From the NCBI GenBank assembly GCA_937625935.1, contig OW569380.1:248001-312000 (forward strand): DNA of 64,000 nucleotides, given 5' to 3'. Of this stretch, positions 48,800 to 58,677 are shown one piece after another. The notes under the pieces were generated by a model. That model made no database searches and was not told where the DNA came from. It saw only the letters and a program-made list of their open reading frames with translations. The translations under genes and the position numbers were made by a program. This DNA comes from Tetramitus jugosus (taxonomy: Eukaryota > Heterolobosea > Eutetramitea > Acrasida > Vahlkampfiidae). Position 1 is the first letter of the stretch. Every line of letters starts with the position of its first letter.

Positions 48800-50380
48800 A
48801 TGTCAATTAGGATTAACGTTATCTTGTTAGCGCTCGCACTTTTTGCACTTGTGTCTCTGTTCCACCAAGAAGGTGTCCAGGCACTCAAGGTCAACAAATG
48901 TATTCCACAATGTGTTGCCAAGGATCTCTCTGCAGAGTCCATGTACTCTTGCGTCAAGAAATGTGCTCCAGTGACTATGCACTCTGACACAATCCGTCTG
49001 CACAAGTACCTCCACCGTCAACTCTCACCAATTGTTGAACAATTGGAAGAGGAGAACACTGAGATGTCAGAATTCTTCAATTTGTTTAACTTGTTTGGAA
49101 GAAAGAATCAACAACAGAAGGATGAGTTGAAAAACAAGGTCAAGGACTGTTTGGCCAAAGTTTATGAAAGAGTCAAGCAAGCAAAGTGTCAGTTGTTGCA
49201 AAGAAAAAAGTGCCCATGCCCAAGCAATCAATACCCTGTTTTGGCCAACACTACAATCACCATTATTCCAAATTATTCATTCACATGTTTAACCTGGAAG
49301 TGTGAGAACAAGCCAGCAACCTGCACTACTCCATTGGTGTGTGATGCATCTGTTTGCCCTGCAAATACCAATCCAGTTGTTGTACCACCTGCTAATGCTC
49401 AGTCATGTTCAACATGCAAGTGTGAAAAGAAGCCTTGTCCAACTTTGACTTGCGATGCTTCTGTTTGTCCTGCAAATACTGATCCATTTGTTGTGCCTGC
49501 TGTCGATGAAAACTCATGTCCAACCTGTGAGTGCAAGAAGAAGCCATGTCCTGCACTAACCTGTGATTCTTCTGTTTGTCCTGCAAACACTGATCCATTT
49601 GTTGTGCCTGCTGTCGATGAAAATTCTTGCCCAACCTGTGAGTGTAAGAAGAGACCATGTCCAACTTTGACCTGTGATGCCTCTGTTTGCCCTGCAAATA
49701 CCGATCCTTCTGTTGTGCCTGCTGTTGACGAGTATTCATGTCCAACCTGTGAGTGCAAGAAGCGACCATGTCCTACTTTAGTCTGCGATACATCTGTTTG
49801 TCCTGCAAACACTGACCCATTCGTAGTACCTGCAGTGGATGAATACTCGTGCCCTACTTGCGAATGCCAAAAGAAGCCATGCCCTAGTCTAGTTTGCGAT
49901 GTCTCCAGCTGTCCAGTTGGTTATGATCCTAAGGTTGTACCTGCAGCTAACGAGAACTCATGTCCAACATGTGATTGCGTCAAGCAACCATGTCCTTCTG
50001 TCTCATGTGACGCCTCTCTATGTACTCAAGGAAAAGTTCCTGTTGTGATCACTACAGCAGACAACAGCACTTGTCCATACTGTGATTGTCAGTGCCCTTC
50101 ATTTACCTGTGATTCTACCTCTTGCGCTGCAGGCTATGACGCTCAAGTAGTCAACCCTACTGATGGTAGCTGCTCACACTGTGAATGCAAGAAGAAGACA
50201 ACTGTGTGCTCAGTCACTGACTGTAACAGATATTGTCTCGGATCTCCATTCGACAGCTACTATGACTCAAATGGATGCCTTGTTTGTAACTGTTATGGTG
50301 CTCTGAGCGATAACTCTGTTGACCCTAAGATTTACAGAAAGACTCTCAGAAGAAAGAAGGTTTCCAAAAGAAGTGGATAA
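48800..50380 (+). CDS. Secreted cysteine-rich tandem repeat protein
   Basis: 526 residues with a signal peptide (residues 1-29, LLALALFALVSLF core). After a helical region (30-130) come eight tandem units of about 37 residues, each with six cysteines in the pattern CPxLxCDxSxCPANTDP...SCPTCECKKKP; repeats 2-5 are nearly identical, 6-8 diverged, and one degenerate unit precedes them. The C-terminus adds CSVTDCNRYC... and a basic tail. The pattern recalls antistasin/VWC-like protease-inhibitor or matrix modules and cyst-wall style proteins, but I cannot assign it. An A-rich leader directly before the ATG suggests strong expression. It is probably a wall or matrix component (inference). Confidence 0.85.
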   Translation: MSIRINVILLALALFALVSLFHQEGVQALKVNKCIPQCVAKDLSAESMYSCVKKCAPVTMHSDTIRLHKYLHRQLSPIVEQLEEENTEMSEFFNLFNLFGRKNQQQKDELKNKVKDCLAKVYERVKQAKCQLLQRKKCPCPSNQYPVLANTTITIIPNYSFTCLTWKCENKPATCTTPLVCDASVCPANTNPVVVPPANAQSCSTCKCEKKPCPTLTCDASVCPANTDPFVVPAVDENSCPTCECKKKPCPALTCDSSVCPANTDPFVVPAVDENSCPTCECKKRPCPTLTCDASVCPANTDPSVVPAVDEYSCPTCECKKRPCPTLVCDTSVCPANTDPFVVPAVDEYSCPTCECQKKPCPSLVCDVSSCPVGYDPKVVPAANENSCPTCDCVKQPCPSVSCDASLCTQGKVPVVITTADNSTCPYCDCQCPSFTCDSTSCAAGYDAQVVNPTDGSCSHCECKKKTTVCSVTDCNRYCLGSPFDSYYDSNGCLVCNCYGALSDNSVDPKIYRKTLRRKKVSKRSG

Positions 50381-50724
50381 ATAAACACCTGATCATGGTA
50401 CTCCTAAACCTAAAACATATCGACTCATAACAAAGCTGTAGAAATTGACTCAATGTTGTTATGCTGTCGATGTATTGCGCTCTTTGGTATTTCGCCGCCA
50501 AATCTTGTAAAGTTTTTCTCTGTTACAACCTCATTTCCGACTTGATCTAATTTTATCTCTTGCATCAAACAACGAAAGAGCAAAAGAATCGAAGCCACCA
50601 AGTTTGATCACGGAGCACAGAACAGTTCGCCAAAAACACAAAGTACTTGGCCACACATCAACAAACCAACTCTTTCTTGTACATTTAGTTTTTTCAAGCA
50701 ACAACAACAATCAATCCTTAAACA
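50381..50724. other. Intergenic region upstream of Rpt2
   Basis: 344 bp between two same-strand genes; CAA-rich leader before the ATG at 50725. Nothing else recognised. Confidence 0.5.
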
Positions 50725-52086
50725 ATGGGTAATCAACCATCAGGACAATCACCATTCGGAGGTGCAGGTGGACCACCGAATCAACAACAACAACAACAGA
50801 ACAAGAAGGATCAAGAGAAGAAGGACAAGAAGAAAAAGTTTGAACAACCACAGCCAACACGCGTCGGCAAGCGCAAGAGAAAAAAGGGTCCACAAATTGC
50901 TGCCAAACTACCAGAGGTAACACCACTGGCCAAGTGCAAGCTTCGTTTGCTCAAACTGGAGAGAATAAAGGATTATCTGCTGATGGAGCAAGAGTTTATT
51001 GCCAGCCAGGAGCGTGTCAATCCAAAGGAAGCTTCTGCCGAAGAAGAGAGAAACAAAGTGGATGAACTGAGAGGCACACCAATGAGCATTGGTACACTGG
51101 AGGAGATTATTGATGACAATCACGCAATTGTGAGCTCATCTGTCGGACCAGAGTACTATGTCAGTATATTGAGTATTGTAGATAGGGATCAGTTGGAACC
51201 TGGATGCTCTGTTCTCATGCACAACAAGGTGTTGAGTATTGTGGGTATTTTGCAGGACGAAGTGGACCCAATGGTGTCTGTAATGAAGGTGGATAAGGCA
51301 CCACTCGAGTCCTATGCTTCGATCGGAGGTCTCGAACAACAGATTCAAGAAATTAAGGAATCCGTAGAGTTCCCACTGACTCATCCAGAATTGTACGAAG
51401 ACATGGGTATCAAGCCACCAAAGGGAGTCATTCTCTATGGTGAGCCAGGAACAGGAAAAACTTTGTTGGCAAAGGCTGTGGCGCACCATACGAGTGCCAC
51501 CTTTTTGCGTATTGTCGGTTCAGAGTTGATTCAAAAGTATTTGGGTGATGGACCAAAGCTCGTGAGAGAATTGTTCAGAGTCGCAGAAGATTTGGCACCT
51601 ACTATTGTGTTTATTGATGAGATTGATGCCGTGGGTACGAAGCGTTATGACTCTACATCTGGTGGTGAACGTGAAATTCAGAGAACCATGTTGGAGTTGT
51701 TGAATCAGTTGGACGGTTTTGATACCAGAGGTGATGTCAAGGTGATTATGGCCACGAATAGAATTGAATCATTGGATCCTGCTCTGATCCGTCCTGGTCG
51801 TATCGACAGAAAGATCAAGTTCCCATTGCCAGACTTTAAGACAAAGAGAATGATTTTCGATATTCATACGAGAAGAATGAATCTAGCAGCTGATATCAAC
51901 CTGGACGAGTTTGTCATGTCCAAGGACGAATTGTCTGGTGCTGATATTAAGGCTGTGTGTACAGAAGCTGGTTTGCTTGCCCTGAGAGAAAGAAGAATGC
52001 AGGTTACTCAATCTGACTTCAAGAAGGCAAAGGAGAAGGTTTTGTACAAGAAGACACAAGGTGTTCCAGAAGGATTGTATCTCTAA
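50725..52086 (+). CDS. PSMC1: 26S proteasome regulatory ATPase subunit Rpt2 (PSMC1)
   Basis: 453 residues, essentially collinear with human PSMC1. Rpt2 is one of six AAA ATPases of the 19S base that unfold substrates and open the 20S gate. Visible: N-terminal MGNQPSGQ (N-myristoylation-type Gly2, a known Rpt2 feature), basic region [11 protein letters not shown], coiled coil, OB domain, Walker A GEPGTGKT (about 239-246; Glu replaces the usual Pro in GPPGTGKT), Walker [32 protein letters not shown], and the C-terminal HbYX-like LYL that inserts into the alpha ring pocket. No intron. Confidence 0.98.
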   Translation: MGNQPSGQSPFGGAGGPPNQQQQQQNKKDQEKKDKKKKFEQPQPTRVGKRKRKKGPQIAAKLPEVTPLAKCKLRLLKLERIKDYLLMEQEFIASQERVNPKEASAEEERNKVDELRGTPMSIGTLEEIIDDNHAIVSSSVGPEYYVSILSIVDRDQLEPGCSVLMHNKVLSIVGILQDEVDPMVSVMKVDKAPLESYASIGGLEQQIQEIKESVEFPLTHPELYEDMGIKPPKGVILYGEPGTGKTLLAKAVAHHTSATFLRIVGSELIQKYLGDGPKLVRELFRVAEDLAPTIVFIDEIDAVGTKRYDSTSGGEREIQRTMLELLNQLDGFDTRGDVKVIMATNRIESLDPALIRPGRIDRKIKFPLPDFKTKRMIFDIHTRRMNLAADINLDEFVMSKDELSGADIKAVCTEAGLLALRERRMQVTQSDFKKAKEKVLYKKTQGVPEGLYL

Positions 52087-52145
52087 ACGAAATAAAATTA
52101 AATATAAATGCATGTACATTGAAAACTTTCCCTTTTCAACTCAGA

Positions 52146-53360
52146 TCAAGAGTTGACAGCCGCTTTTGCCATCTCGTACAACAAGTGCATGATGCGAACA
52201 GGGTCTTGCGAGTCAAAAAACGTCCGCAATTCCTCAGTGTCTGTTCTCAAATAGGGATTGTACTGCAGTTCGTCGTACCAAGGACTTGGAACTGTTGGAT
52301 AACCTCTGACTCTTCTCTCTCTCGCCCAGTTGTATTTGCTTTCAGCGGCGCGATTGTTGGGCAATCGCTGCAGAATCGCATACAGACACATGGTTGTGTA
52401 CTCATGACCGCACAAAACTAAGATATCGTCCTTGGTGGTTTCAGAGTACTGAGGAAACATGGTTCGAATCCTCTGTTTCAATCTCTCCACACTATCGTAC
52501 ATTTTCTGAGGAGACCCCTCAAAGAACGCACCACAACCACCAATGAAAATATGATCTCCCGTAAACAAGAGCGCTGGCGATTTTCTCACCTGTGATTGCA
52601 ACTGTGATGACTGCGACTGCTTCATCTGCACCAAGAATACCATGTGCCCTGATGTATGACACGGCGTCGACACACAATCCACACTCAGCACACAATTCTC
52701 CGACATTTCAATCTCCACATTTTCTCCATCTTTTACCGTTCTCGTTGCCGCCGAAACTTTTTCATTCTCCGCTCCGATAATCTCCACATTGGGATACAAT
52801 TGTTTCAATGACTTGTTTCCACCGGCGTGATCCGCGTGTCGATGCGTGGTTAAAATGTGAGTCAACTGAGCATTGTTGTGATGCACCAAAAATTGATGCA
52901 CCTTGTCGGGGTCGGCGGGATCTACCGCAATCGCCGTATTTGTCCGACGGCACACCAAAACATAGGCATAGTTGTCACTGAGGAATGGGATCAAGTGAAC
53001 ATGAATCATATCATCATCATCATTGTCTTCATTACTATTGTTAGAGTTGTTGAAAAGTTTTGAAATGCTAATGTTTTTGTAATCAAATCTTCGTTGTTGT
53101 TGTTGTTCTTGTTCTTGTTCACGAGAGAGTTTGAGTAGATAACGATGAAAATATTCTCCTACGAGTGTATGTGCTGTGATTGATGATGGTTAGTTTTTGA
53201 TCATCATTTGTTGATTGTGATTGATGATGAAAATGAGAAAAATGGACATACCATAGAGAAGGTAGAGACACTGGAATCCAATGCTACGAGCAGTCGGACT
53301 GTACTTGAGTAACACTCCTGTTCCTACCACTGTGATCAATAGCCATGCACCTATGCCCAT
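52146..53360 (-). CDS. PNKD-like membrane-anchored glyoxalase II homologue (two exons)
   Basis: complement(join(52146..53173, 53252..53360)), 378 residues, with a 78-nt intron (GTATGTCC...ATCACAG). The metallo-beta-lactamase domain begins at M92 (MIHVHLIPFLSDNYAYVLV), with metal motif THRHADH (His147, His149, Asp151, His152), TPCHTSGHMVF, FTGDHIFIGGCG and CGHEYT; these are hydroxyacylglutathione hydrolase signatures. The added first exon gives an N-terminal hydrophobic anchor (WLLITVVGTGVLLKY) and a basic linker (GEYFHRYLLKLSR). Total length and layout match the long PNKD isoform (385) better than soluble glyoxalase II (about 260). It probably acts on glutathione thioesters at a membrane. It converges on Rpt2. 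Confidence 0.88.
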
Positions 53361-53481
53361 GTTTTTTTAATGCTGTTTGTTTGTGTTTTTTGGTGAAAGT
53401 TCAATTTTGGCCGATATATTTCTGCCGCCAAGCGGCCATGAACTACGGAAGGGATATTCATGGAGAGAACGCATCATAGAG

Positions 53482-54953
53482 ATGGCATCCTTGATAACGA
53501 GCAACAAGAGTTCTAGTTTGAGGAAGGATAGAAGTAGTGTGGATTCTCAGAAGGTGATCATCGAAGTAGGTTCTGCTTACACTAAATGTGGATACGTCGG
53601 GGAGGCTACACCTCGAAGAATCATTCGAAATCCAAAGCTTCTTACTCGTTTGATGATGGGTCATTTTCGCCCATTGAAGGAGCAGGATTTAGAGAGAGTT
53701 ATTCAAAGTTTTTTAACCTTGTTCCACAATGTCTTCTATGATGTTTTGTTCACAAGTTTGGATCGGTTGTCCCAATTGTTCATCTCATTGAACATATTCG
53801 CCATTCAGCAAGAGATCATACGAAAGTTGATATCGGACGCTGTTCTTAGGATAAAATTCTCTTCCGACTTCAAGTCTGAAGAGATCTTTACATCCTATAG
53901 TATGCAATTCCTAACAACACAATACTGTTCAATTGCTTGCACAGATCAAGAAAGTGGATTGATAGTTGATGTGGGATATTCAGAAACGAGAATAGTACCT
54001 GTTTGTTTTGGGAGAGAGGTGATGTATGGTGTGAGAATTACTCCTGTTGGTAGCTATCATGTACTTCAGAGACTTAAAACCTCCGTCCTCGATCATAACC
54101 CACACTTGCTTGCCCAGAACCTTATGTGTCATTCGACCGATGACAAATCAGATGATTCTTCGAGATTTGAGTGCTCCATTCTAGAAGATATCTTGACTAG
54201 AATGTGTTATTGCTTGCCATTATCCATGTTAGAGGAGACCAAACCAACGAAACCTACGCCCTGGCCGAGGATAGACATCATGAAGGAGAAGCAGAGATTA
54301 AAAGACCATAAGGAAAGAACAATATCAACTGCAGCTCTACCTGCGCTCTCTACTCCAAGAAATAATCAGCGAAGAAGAAAATCACGCTCGAACTATCAAT
54401 ACTTTGACTACTATGCAGATGATTCGATTATTAAAGTAGAGAAAAGTAGTAGATGGGTACCTTTAGAAATCCTGTTCGAAGGAGATGACCAGGGTAAAAA
54501 TATTGTTGATCATGTTTTAGATTCACTCATGGCAGTAAGTATTCAACAACATTTCCAACGTGACGAACCAGAATATCAACCCTTGTCTTTTCTTACTTAT
54601 CCAGGCCGAAGTCGATGTTCGGGCACGGTTGTGTGAGAACCTAGTTCTATGTGGTGGCTGTACAATGGTACCGGGTTTTGCTCAGAGATTTGCTGCTAGT
54701 TTGAAAGAACAAATCAAGAATGAGAAATACAATGCAATCCAGAGTAAGTAAGTTGTTGTTAGTTCCTTTTTTGATTTCAAAAAACTAATGTTTCTGTCCA
54801 GAGTCAGCTGATAATATACGAGTGTTCCAGCCCTCAAACATACCACAAGTGTGTCACTCGTGGACTGGAGCTTCCATCTCCTGCGCTTCCATCCAAGGAT
54901 CGAACAATTTTGAGTTGATCAAACAACAACATCAGAGCACACTAAAAAAATAG
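53482..54953 (+). CDS. ACTR10: Actin-related protein 10 (dynactin pointed-end), three exons
   Basis: join(53482..54534, 54605..54743, 54802..54953), 447 residues; introns of 70 nt (GTAAGT...ATCCAG) and 58 nt (GTAAGTAAG...GTCCAG). Actin-fold motifs fit Arp10/Arp11: VIIEVGSAYTKCGYVGEATPRRII (phosphate-1-like), GLIVDVGYSETRIVPV (phosphate-2-like), and ENLVLCGGCTMVPGFAQRF (adenosine motif), which follows the second exon junction. The third exon supplies NIRVFQPSN and a final actin-subdomain piece with SWTGASI. Arp10 caps the Arp1 filament of dynactin for dynein transport. A Pro/Arg-rich insert lies near residue 270-300. Divergent from the PNKD-like gene by 121 bp. Confidence 0.85.
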
Positions 54954-54996
54954 TAATACCTTAATTTTGTTTGTTTATTGTTGTGTCTTTTGTCGC

Positions 54997-55506
54997 TTAT
55001 TGCTTTGCAGCTTCAGTCGATTTCTCTTCTACCTCTGCTTCCACAGTCTCTACTGTCGACGATTCTTCTTCTTGTTCTTGAGTAACTCCTTGTTCGGATG
55101 CCTTCAATGCAGCTTTTCGCTTGTTCAACAATCTCTTCTTCTCCTTGAGAGTCAAGTGATATTGATAACCACCTTCCTTCTTCTTCAACACTTCCTTCAA
55201 TGGATTTTGCTTTGCATCGATTCTTCTATTGTTTCTCAAATGACTCAAAACGTCTCTCAAATCACTCTTGCTCTCAAATGCATTTGGGTAACGTTCTTGC
55301 ATCGCATTGTACAGGGAGTGAGTGTCCATTGGACCCAATTCGTTCAATGTCAACACAACTCTCTGAGTATTGTTGTTCACTGGAAGTTCAACATTGGTGT
55401 ATCTGGTGGTGACTTGTTGTTGTTGTTGTTGGACGAGAGATAGAGTGTGGAAGCATCTCTTTGATGGATAGGAAGAGTGAGTTTGTTGGATGATGCGTCT
55501 CAACAT
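54997..55506 (-). CDS. Mitochondrial winged-helix-like protein, possibly ribosomal
   Basis: 169 residues from the ATG at 55506 (a further upstream non-ATG frame is rejected). The N-terminus MLRRIIQQTHSSYPSKRCFH is Arg/Ser rich without acids, a likely mitochondrial presequence. The middle (LTLNELGPMDTHSLYNAMQE then LRDVLSHLRNNRRIDAK) reads like a winged-helix with a strand GGYQYHLT, followed by a basic helix (KEKKRLLNKRKAALKAS) and an acidic tail rich in Glu/Thr. Proximity to uL24m is consistent with a mitoribosome-related role but does not prove it. The stop is 43 bp from the Arp10 stop (convergent). Confidence 0.65.
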   Translation of the reverse strand: MLRRIIQQTHSSYPSKRCFHTLSLVQQQQQQVTTRYTNVELPVNNNTQRVVLTLNELGPMDTHSLYNAMQERYPNAFESKSDLRDVLSHLRNNRRIDAKQNPLKEVLKKKEGGYQYHLTLKEKKRLLNKRKAALKASEQGVTQEQEEESSTVETVEAEVEEKSTEAAKQ

Positions 55507-55650
55507 TTTTTCAGTGTGAATTCTCGTGGAAGATGTTTGCAATTTTTTTTGCGTGATAATCTTGTGTCGGACGAAATAGAAAATTTTGTAGGGCTTACAG
55601 AGAGTCAATACAACAGAGTCCCAGTGCGTAAATATTATCCATTGAAATTT

Positions 55651-56392
55651 TTACTCGTTTTTGTTGTTTTGTTGGCTAATGTTGCTTGTGAACAATTGCT
55701 TGGCTCTCTGGAAGACTTGATATTCGAACCTTCGCTCATCCAACACCTTCTTCAATTCCTTCTTTTGATTCTGTTCATACACTTGCTTCAAGTGATTGTA
55801 ATGAACCAATTCCATTTGTCTCAGATAACGATTCTTTAGTTCCATAAGTTCTTGTTCCATAAATGTCTTTTCTAAGACACTGGCTGATGCAGTGTCCTTT
55901 GCTTTGTTCGAAGGTCTAAACTTTCTCTTCTTTGGTTCAGGCTTTGGAATGATCACTTGACCAACTTTGGACCATCTGACCTTGGTACCGTCGTCCAAGA
56001 ATCTAATCTCAACACGAGTTGGTTTACTAGAGTGGTTGTTGTGTAATGGGTGTGAGTCATCATACAAAGCGAAAAGGGCGCCAAAAAATAGATTACAAAA
56101 AAAATCATGATCGGACTTACTTTGTCTCTGGGCACACCAAAGCGACATTACTGTAATGTATGGCGGCTTCCTTGGTCACAATGCTACCAGGTGCATCCTT
56201 TGTCTTTGGCATGTGTCTCTTCACCAAATTAATTCCTTCCACAATGAGACGATTCTTGTCTCTGAACACTTTTTTGACCACACCTTGCTTACCGGCTTCT
56301 TGACCAGCAACAATCTGGACCAAATCACCCTTGACGACTTTCCATTGGGAAACTAGATTGTTTGCGAGAACTTTTGGATGGAGTGCTGGCAT
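55651..56392 (-). CDS. MRPL24: Mitochondrial ribosomal protein uL24m (two exons)
   Basis: complement(join(55651..56026, 56121..56392)), 215 residues; 94-nt intron (GTAAGTCC...CTCTAG). Large-subunit protein uL24. Exon 1 holds the KOW motif VKGDLVQIVAGQEAGKQGVV followed by IVEGINLVKRH and EAAIHYSNVALVCP; the junction continues ETK-NKPTRVEIRFLDDGTK VRWSK, exactly as in bacterial L24. A C-terminal helical extension (about 90 residues, LKNRYLRQMELVHYNHLKQV) is typical of mitochondrial forms. No strong N-terminal presequence is seen; MPALHPKVLANNLV may be sufficient. Same strand as the MFS gene, 143 bp apart. Confidence 0.93.
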
Positions 56393-56535
56393 GTTGTTCG
56401 TTTAGAAAAAAAAGTAGGATGGAGTATCGTTGCTCAACAAAAAATGATTTGTGTGTGAAGAGGGAAAATGAAAATTTGCGGCGAAATGTTGGAACGGAAA
56501 AATACAAGTCGAATACAATGAATGTGTTGAACATT

Positions 56536-58341
56536 CTAAACCTTTGGTTCATTGATGGTGTTGTCAAACTTAAAACTGAGTAAAACTGCCACAAATGACA
56601 GAACAGCAAAGAAAACAAAAGGAATATTGATCAGAGGTAGCCAATAAGTGGTTGACAAGCGAGCAGAGAATGCGAGCATAGGACCAGCCATAATGGGTGC
56701 AATAACACGAGCGATACATCCAGCACTATTGGACATGGCCATCACTCTACCTGCAGTACCTTGCGGTGCAGCATTGTTGATCACAATAAACACTGCAGTG
56801 AACGTTAGCATGCCAGTGAATGCTCTCAATAAGGCCATCACAACTACACCCGTCCACAACAATGGCTTCGATGAGGTTAATAGGTTGAGCTGAGGGGTGA
56901 ACAACAGTGGTATGATCAACAAGAATCCGAGACGCAACGATCCTAACTTTCCAATCAATCGTGAACAAAATGGAAAAACTATCGGCTGGACGAGTAGAAT
57001 GATACCAATCATCATTTGGGCGATTCCAATCTGGCTTGTTCCAAACGAGAGTCCACCCTGCTTGATATCTATGAGTGCCCAAAGACCCCACAGCTCTTCT
57101 TGTATCGTATCGATGGTACTACACAGAAAATAGATGGCCGATGCCACCATCACTTCCTTATTGAGCATTAATCCGACCAATTCGCGTGTCTCCTTCACCA
57201 CACCTTGCTGCATCCGTCTATAGAATGATTGTTGCGGTACAACAGTCGGTTCCTGAATTTTGGTCAATGATTGTTGAAATTGCTTCTCTTCCAACGTATT
57301 CCCTTCCTCAATTGAGCCAACTGGCTCTGTTTGTTGTTGGTTGTGATCAAAATCTGCTGGCAGAGTTTCTAACATGATTGATTCATCCACTCTTTCAATG
57401 TCAACAACTTCCTCTGAAGCTACGGTCGTCTTCTTCTTCTCTTTCATACAAAAGGCACAACAAATGAATCCAAGCAGCATGACTACAGAGCAGAACAAGC
57501 AAGGCAATAAATAGGGAAACTTTTTGAATAGAACCAAGTTGCCAAACAATCTAGGGTACTTTGTAACAGGATCAGACAAAAATCCACCAATTGTTGGACC
57601 CGTAATGGCACCAATACCCCACGCCAAACCCAAAAAGCTAAATGCAACTGATTGATTCGTCTTGTCCGTCACATCAGACAAGTAAGCTTTTGCAGTAGCC
57701 GTCAATCCATTCAGAGCTCCGTTCATACCTCGAACCACGAGAGCAAACCAAAAGCTCTGACTCAATCCGAACATTGCCATCGTAATCATACAACCCACTG
57801 TGCTCACCAACACAACAAGTCTCTTTGAAAATCGATCAGCCATCACTCCATAAATAAATCCCGTAAAGAACTGAGTGAATGCGAAGCTGGCGGCCAAGAA
57901 ACCAGCGTAATAACCTGCATCTTCCTTGTCCTTGACTGTACCGAAATCTACAATCATAAATCCAATGAACGGAAACAGGAATGTGTATGCAAAGCCCTCA
58001 CATATAAAAATGATGGAAATGGCTAAAATGGCAGCTTTTGGCAACGGTGTTACTTTTTCTTGTTCTCCAGTCATCATTTTCTCATTGTCATCATCATCAT
58101 TGTCTAACAACACAACATTATTTTGAGTCTCATCATTGTTCAACGTCACGAATATGTCATGATTTTCCTTTAGTTCAGCAGAATTATCGTCATTCACATC
58201 CATATTATTCGATGCTTCGTTTTCATCATCAACAACTGCAGTAGGAATAGAAACAGGTATACTGGTGGTGTCAGGGTGTAACACCATGGGTCCACCAGAG
58301 CCATCGTCATCATTCAATGATGCTGTTGCTGTGGTTGACAT
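56536..58341 (-). CDS. Major facilitator superfamily transporter (ZIFL/SLC18B1-like)
   Basis: 601 residues. An acidic, disordered N-terminus of about 95 residues precedes twelve hydrophobic spans. Spans 2-3 are joined by the MFS signature GVMADRFSKRLVVL, and span 5 has the G-rich LAWGIGAITGPTIGGFLSDP antiporter-like motif. A long cytosolic loop (about residues 305-385, Glu/Gln rich) joins the two halves, then FGTSQIGIAQMMIGI and IGKLGSLRLGFLLI. The pattern resembles plant zinc-induced-facilitator-like and related H+-coupled exporters; substrate is not predictable. No signal peptide is expected or seen. Confidence 0.88.
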   Translation of the reverse strand: MSTTATASLNDDDGSGGPMVLHPDTTSIPVSIPTAVVDDENEASNNMDVNDDNSAELKENHDIFVTLNNDETQNNVVLLDNDDDDNEKMMTGEQEKVTPLPKAAILAISIIFICEGFAYTFLFPFIGFMIVDFGTVKDKEDAGYYAGFLAASFAFTQFFTGFIYGVMADRFSKRLVVLVSTVGCMITMAMFGLSQSFWFALVVRGMNGALNGLTATAKAYLSDVTDKTNQSVAFSFLGLAWGIGAITGPTIGGFLSDPVTKYPRLFGNLVLFKKFPYLLPCLFCSVVMLLGFICCAFCMKEKKKTTVASEEVVDIERVDESIMLETLPADFDHNQQQTEPVGSIEEGNTLEEKQFQQSLTKIQEPTVVPQQSFYRRMQQGVVKETRELVGLMLNKEVMVASAIYFLCSTIDTIQEELWGLWALIDIKQGGLSFGTSQIGIAQMMIGIILLVQPIVFPFCSRLIGKLGSLRLGFLLIIPLLFTPQLNLLTSSKPLLWTGVVVMALLRAFTGMLTFTAVFIVINNAAPQGTAGRVMAMSNSAGCIARVIAPIMAGPMLAFSARLSTTYWLPLINIPFVFFAVLSFVAVLLSFKFDNTINEPKV

Positions 58342-58677
58342 TATGTTTCAAACAGCTTTTGTTGTTGAAGATTTTTCTTCCATGATGGAGGAACAAAACT
58401 ATGTGAAATCAAAAAACAAAATGTCCGCATGGTCATGACACGACAGCGAATCCTTGAGGTGAAGATTTTGACCATCCCTTCTCCATTGTTTTCTTTCAAC
58501 TTATCTATTGTTTTCTTTTTGTTGGTTGAAAACAAAGAACTTCAGCTTGAAATGGCATCCCTTGTCTCAATAGCATAAAAATCGCACAAAAAGCGAGCGA
58601 CTTCGAGCTTGTTCATGCTTCGACATCGCTTATTGCATCGGAGAAATGTTTGACAACTGGCAATGATAATTTATTGT
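58342..58677. other. Intergenic region
   Basis: 336 bp between the start of the MFS gene and the stop of the third surface-protein paralogue, both on the minus strand. No gene recognised. Confidence 0.5.

Noticed and set aside
52460-52475. GGTTCGAATCC-like tRNA B-box
   Set aside because: It lies inside the glyoxalase coding sequence, with no A-box or acceptor stem around it.
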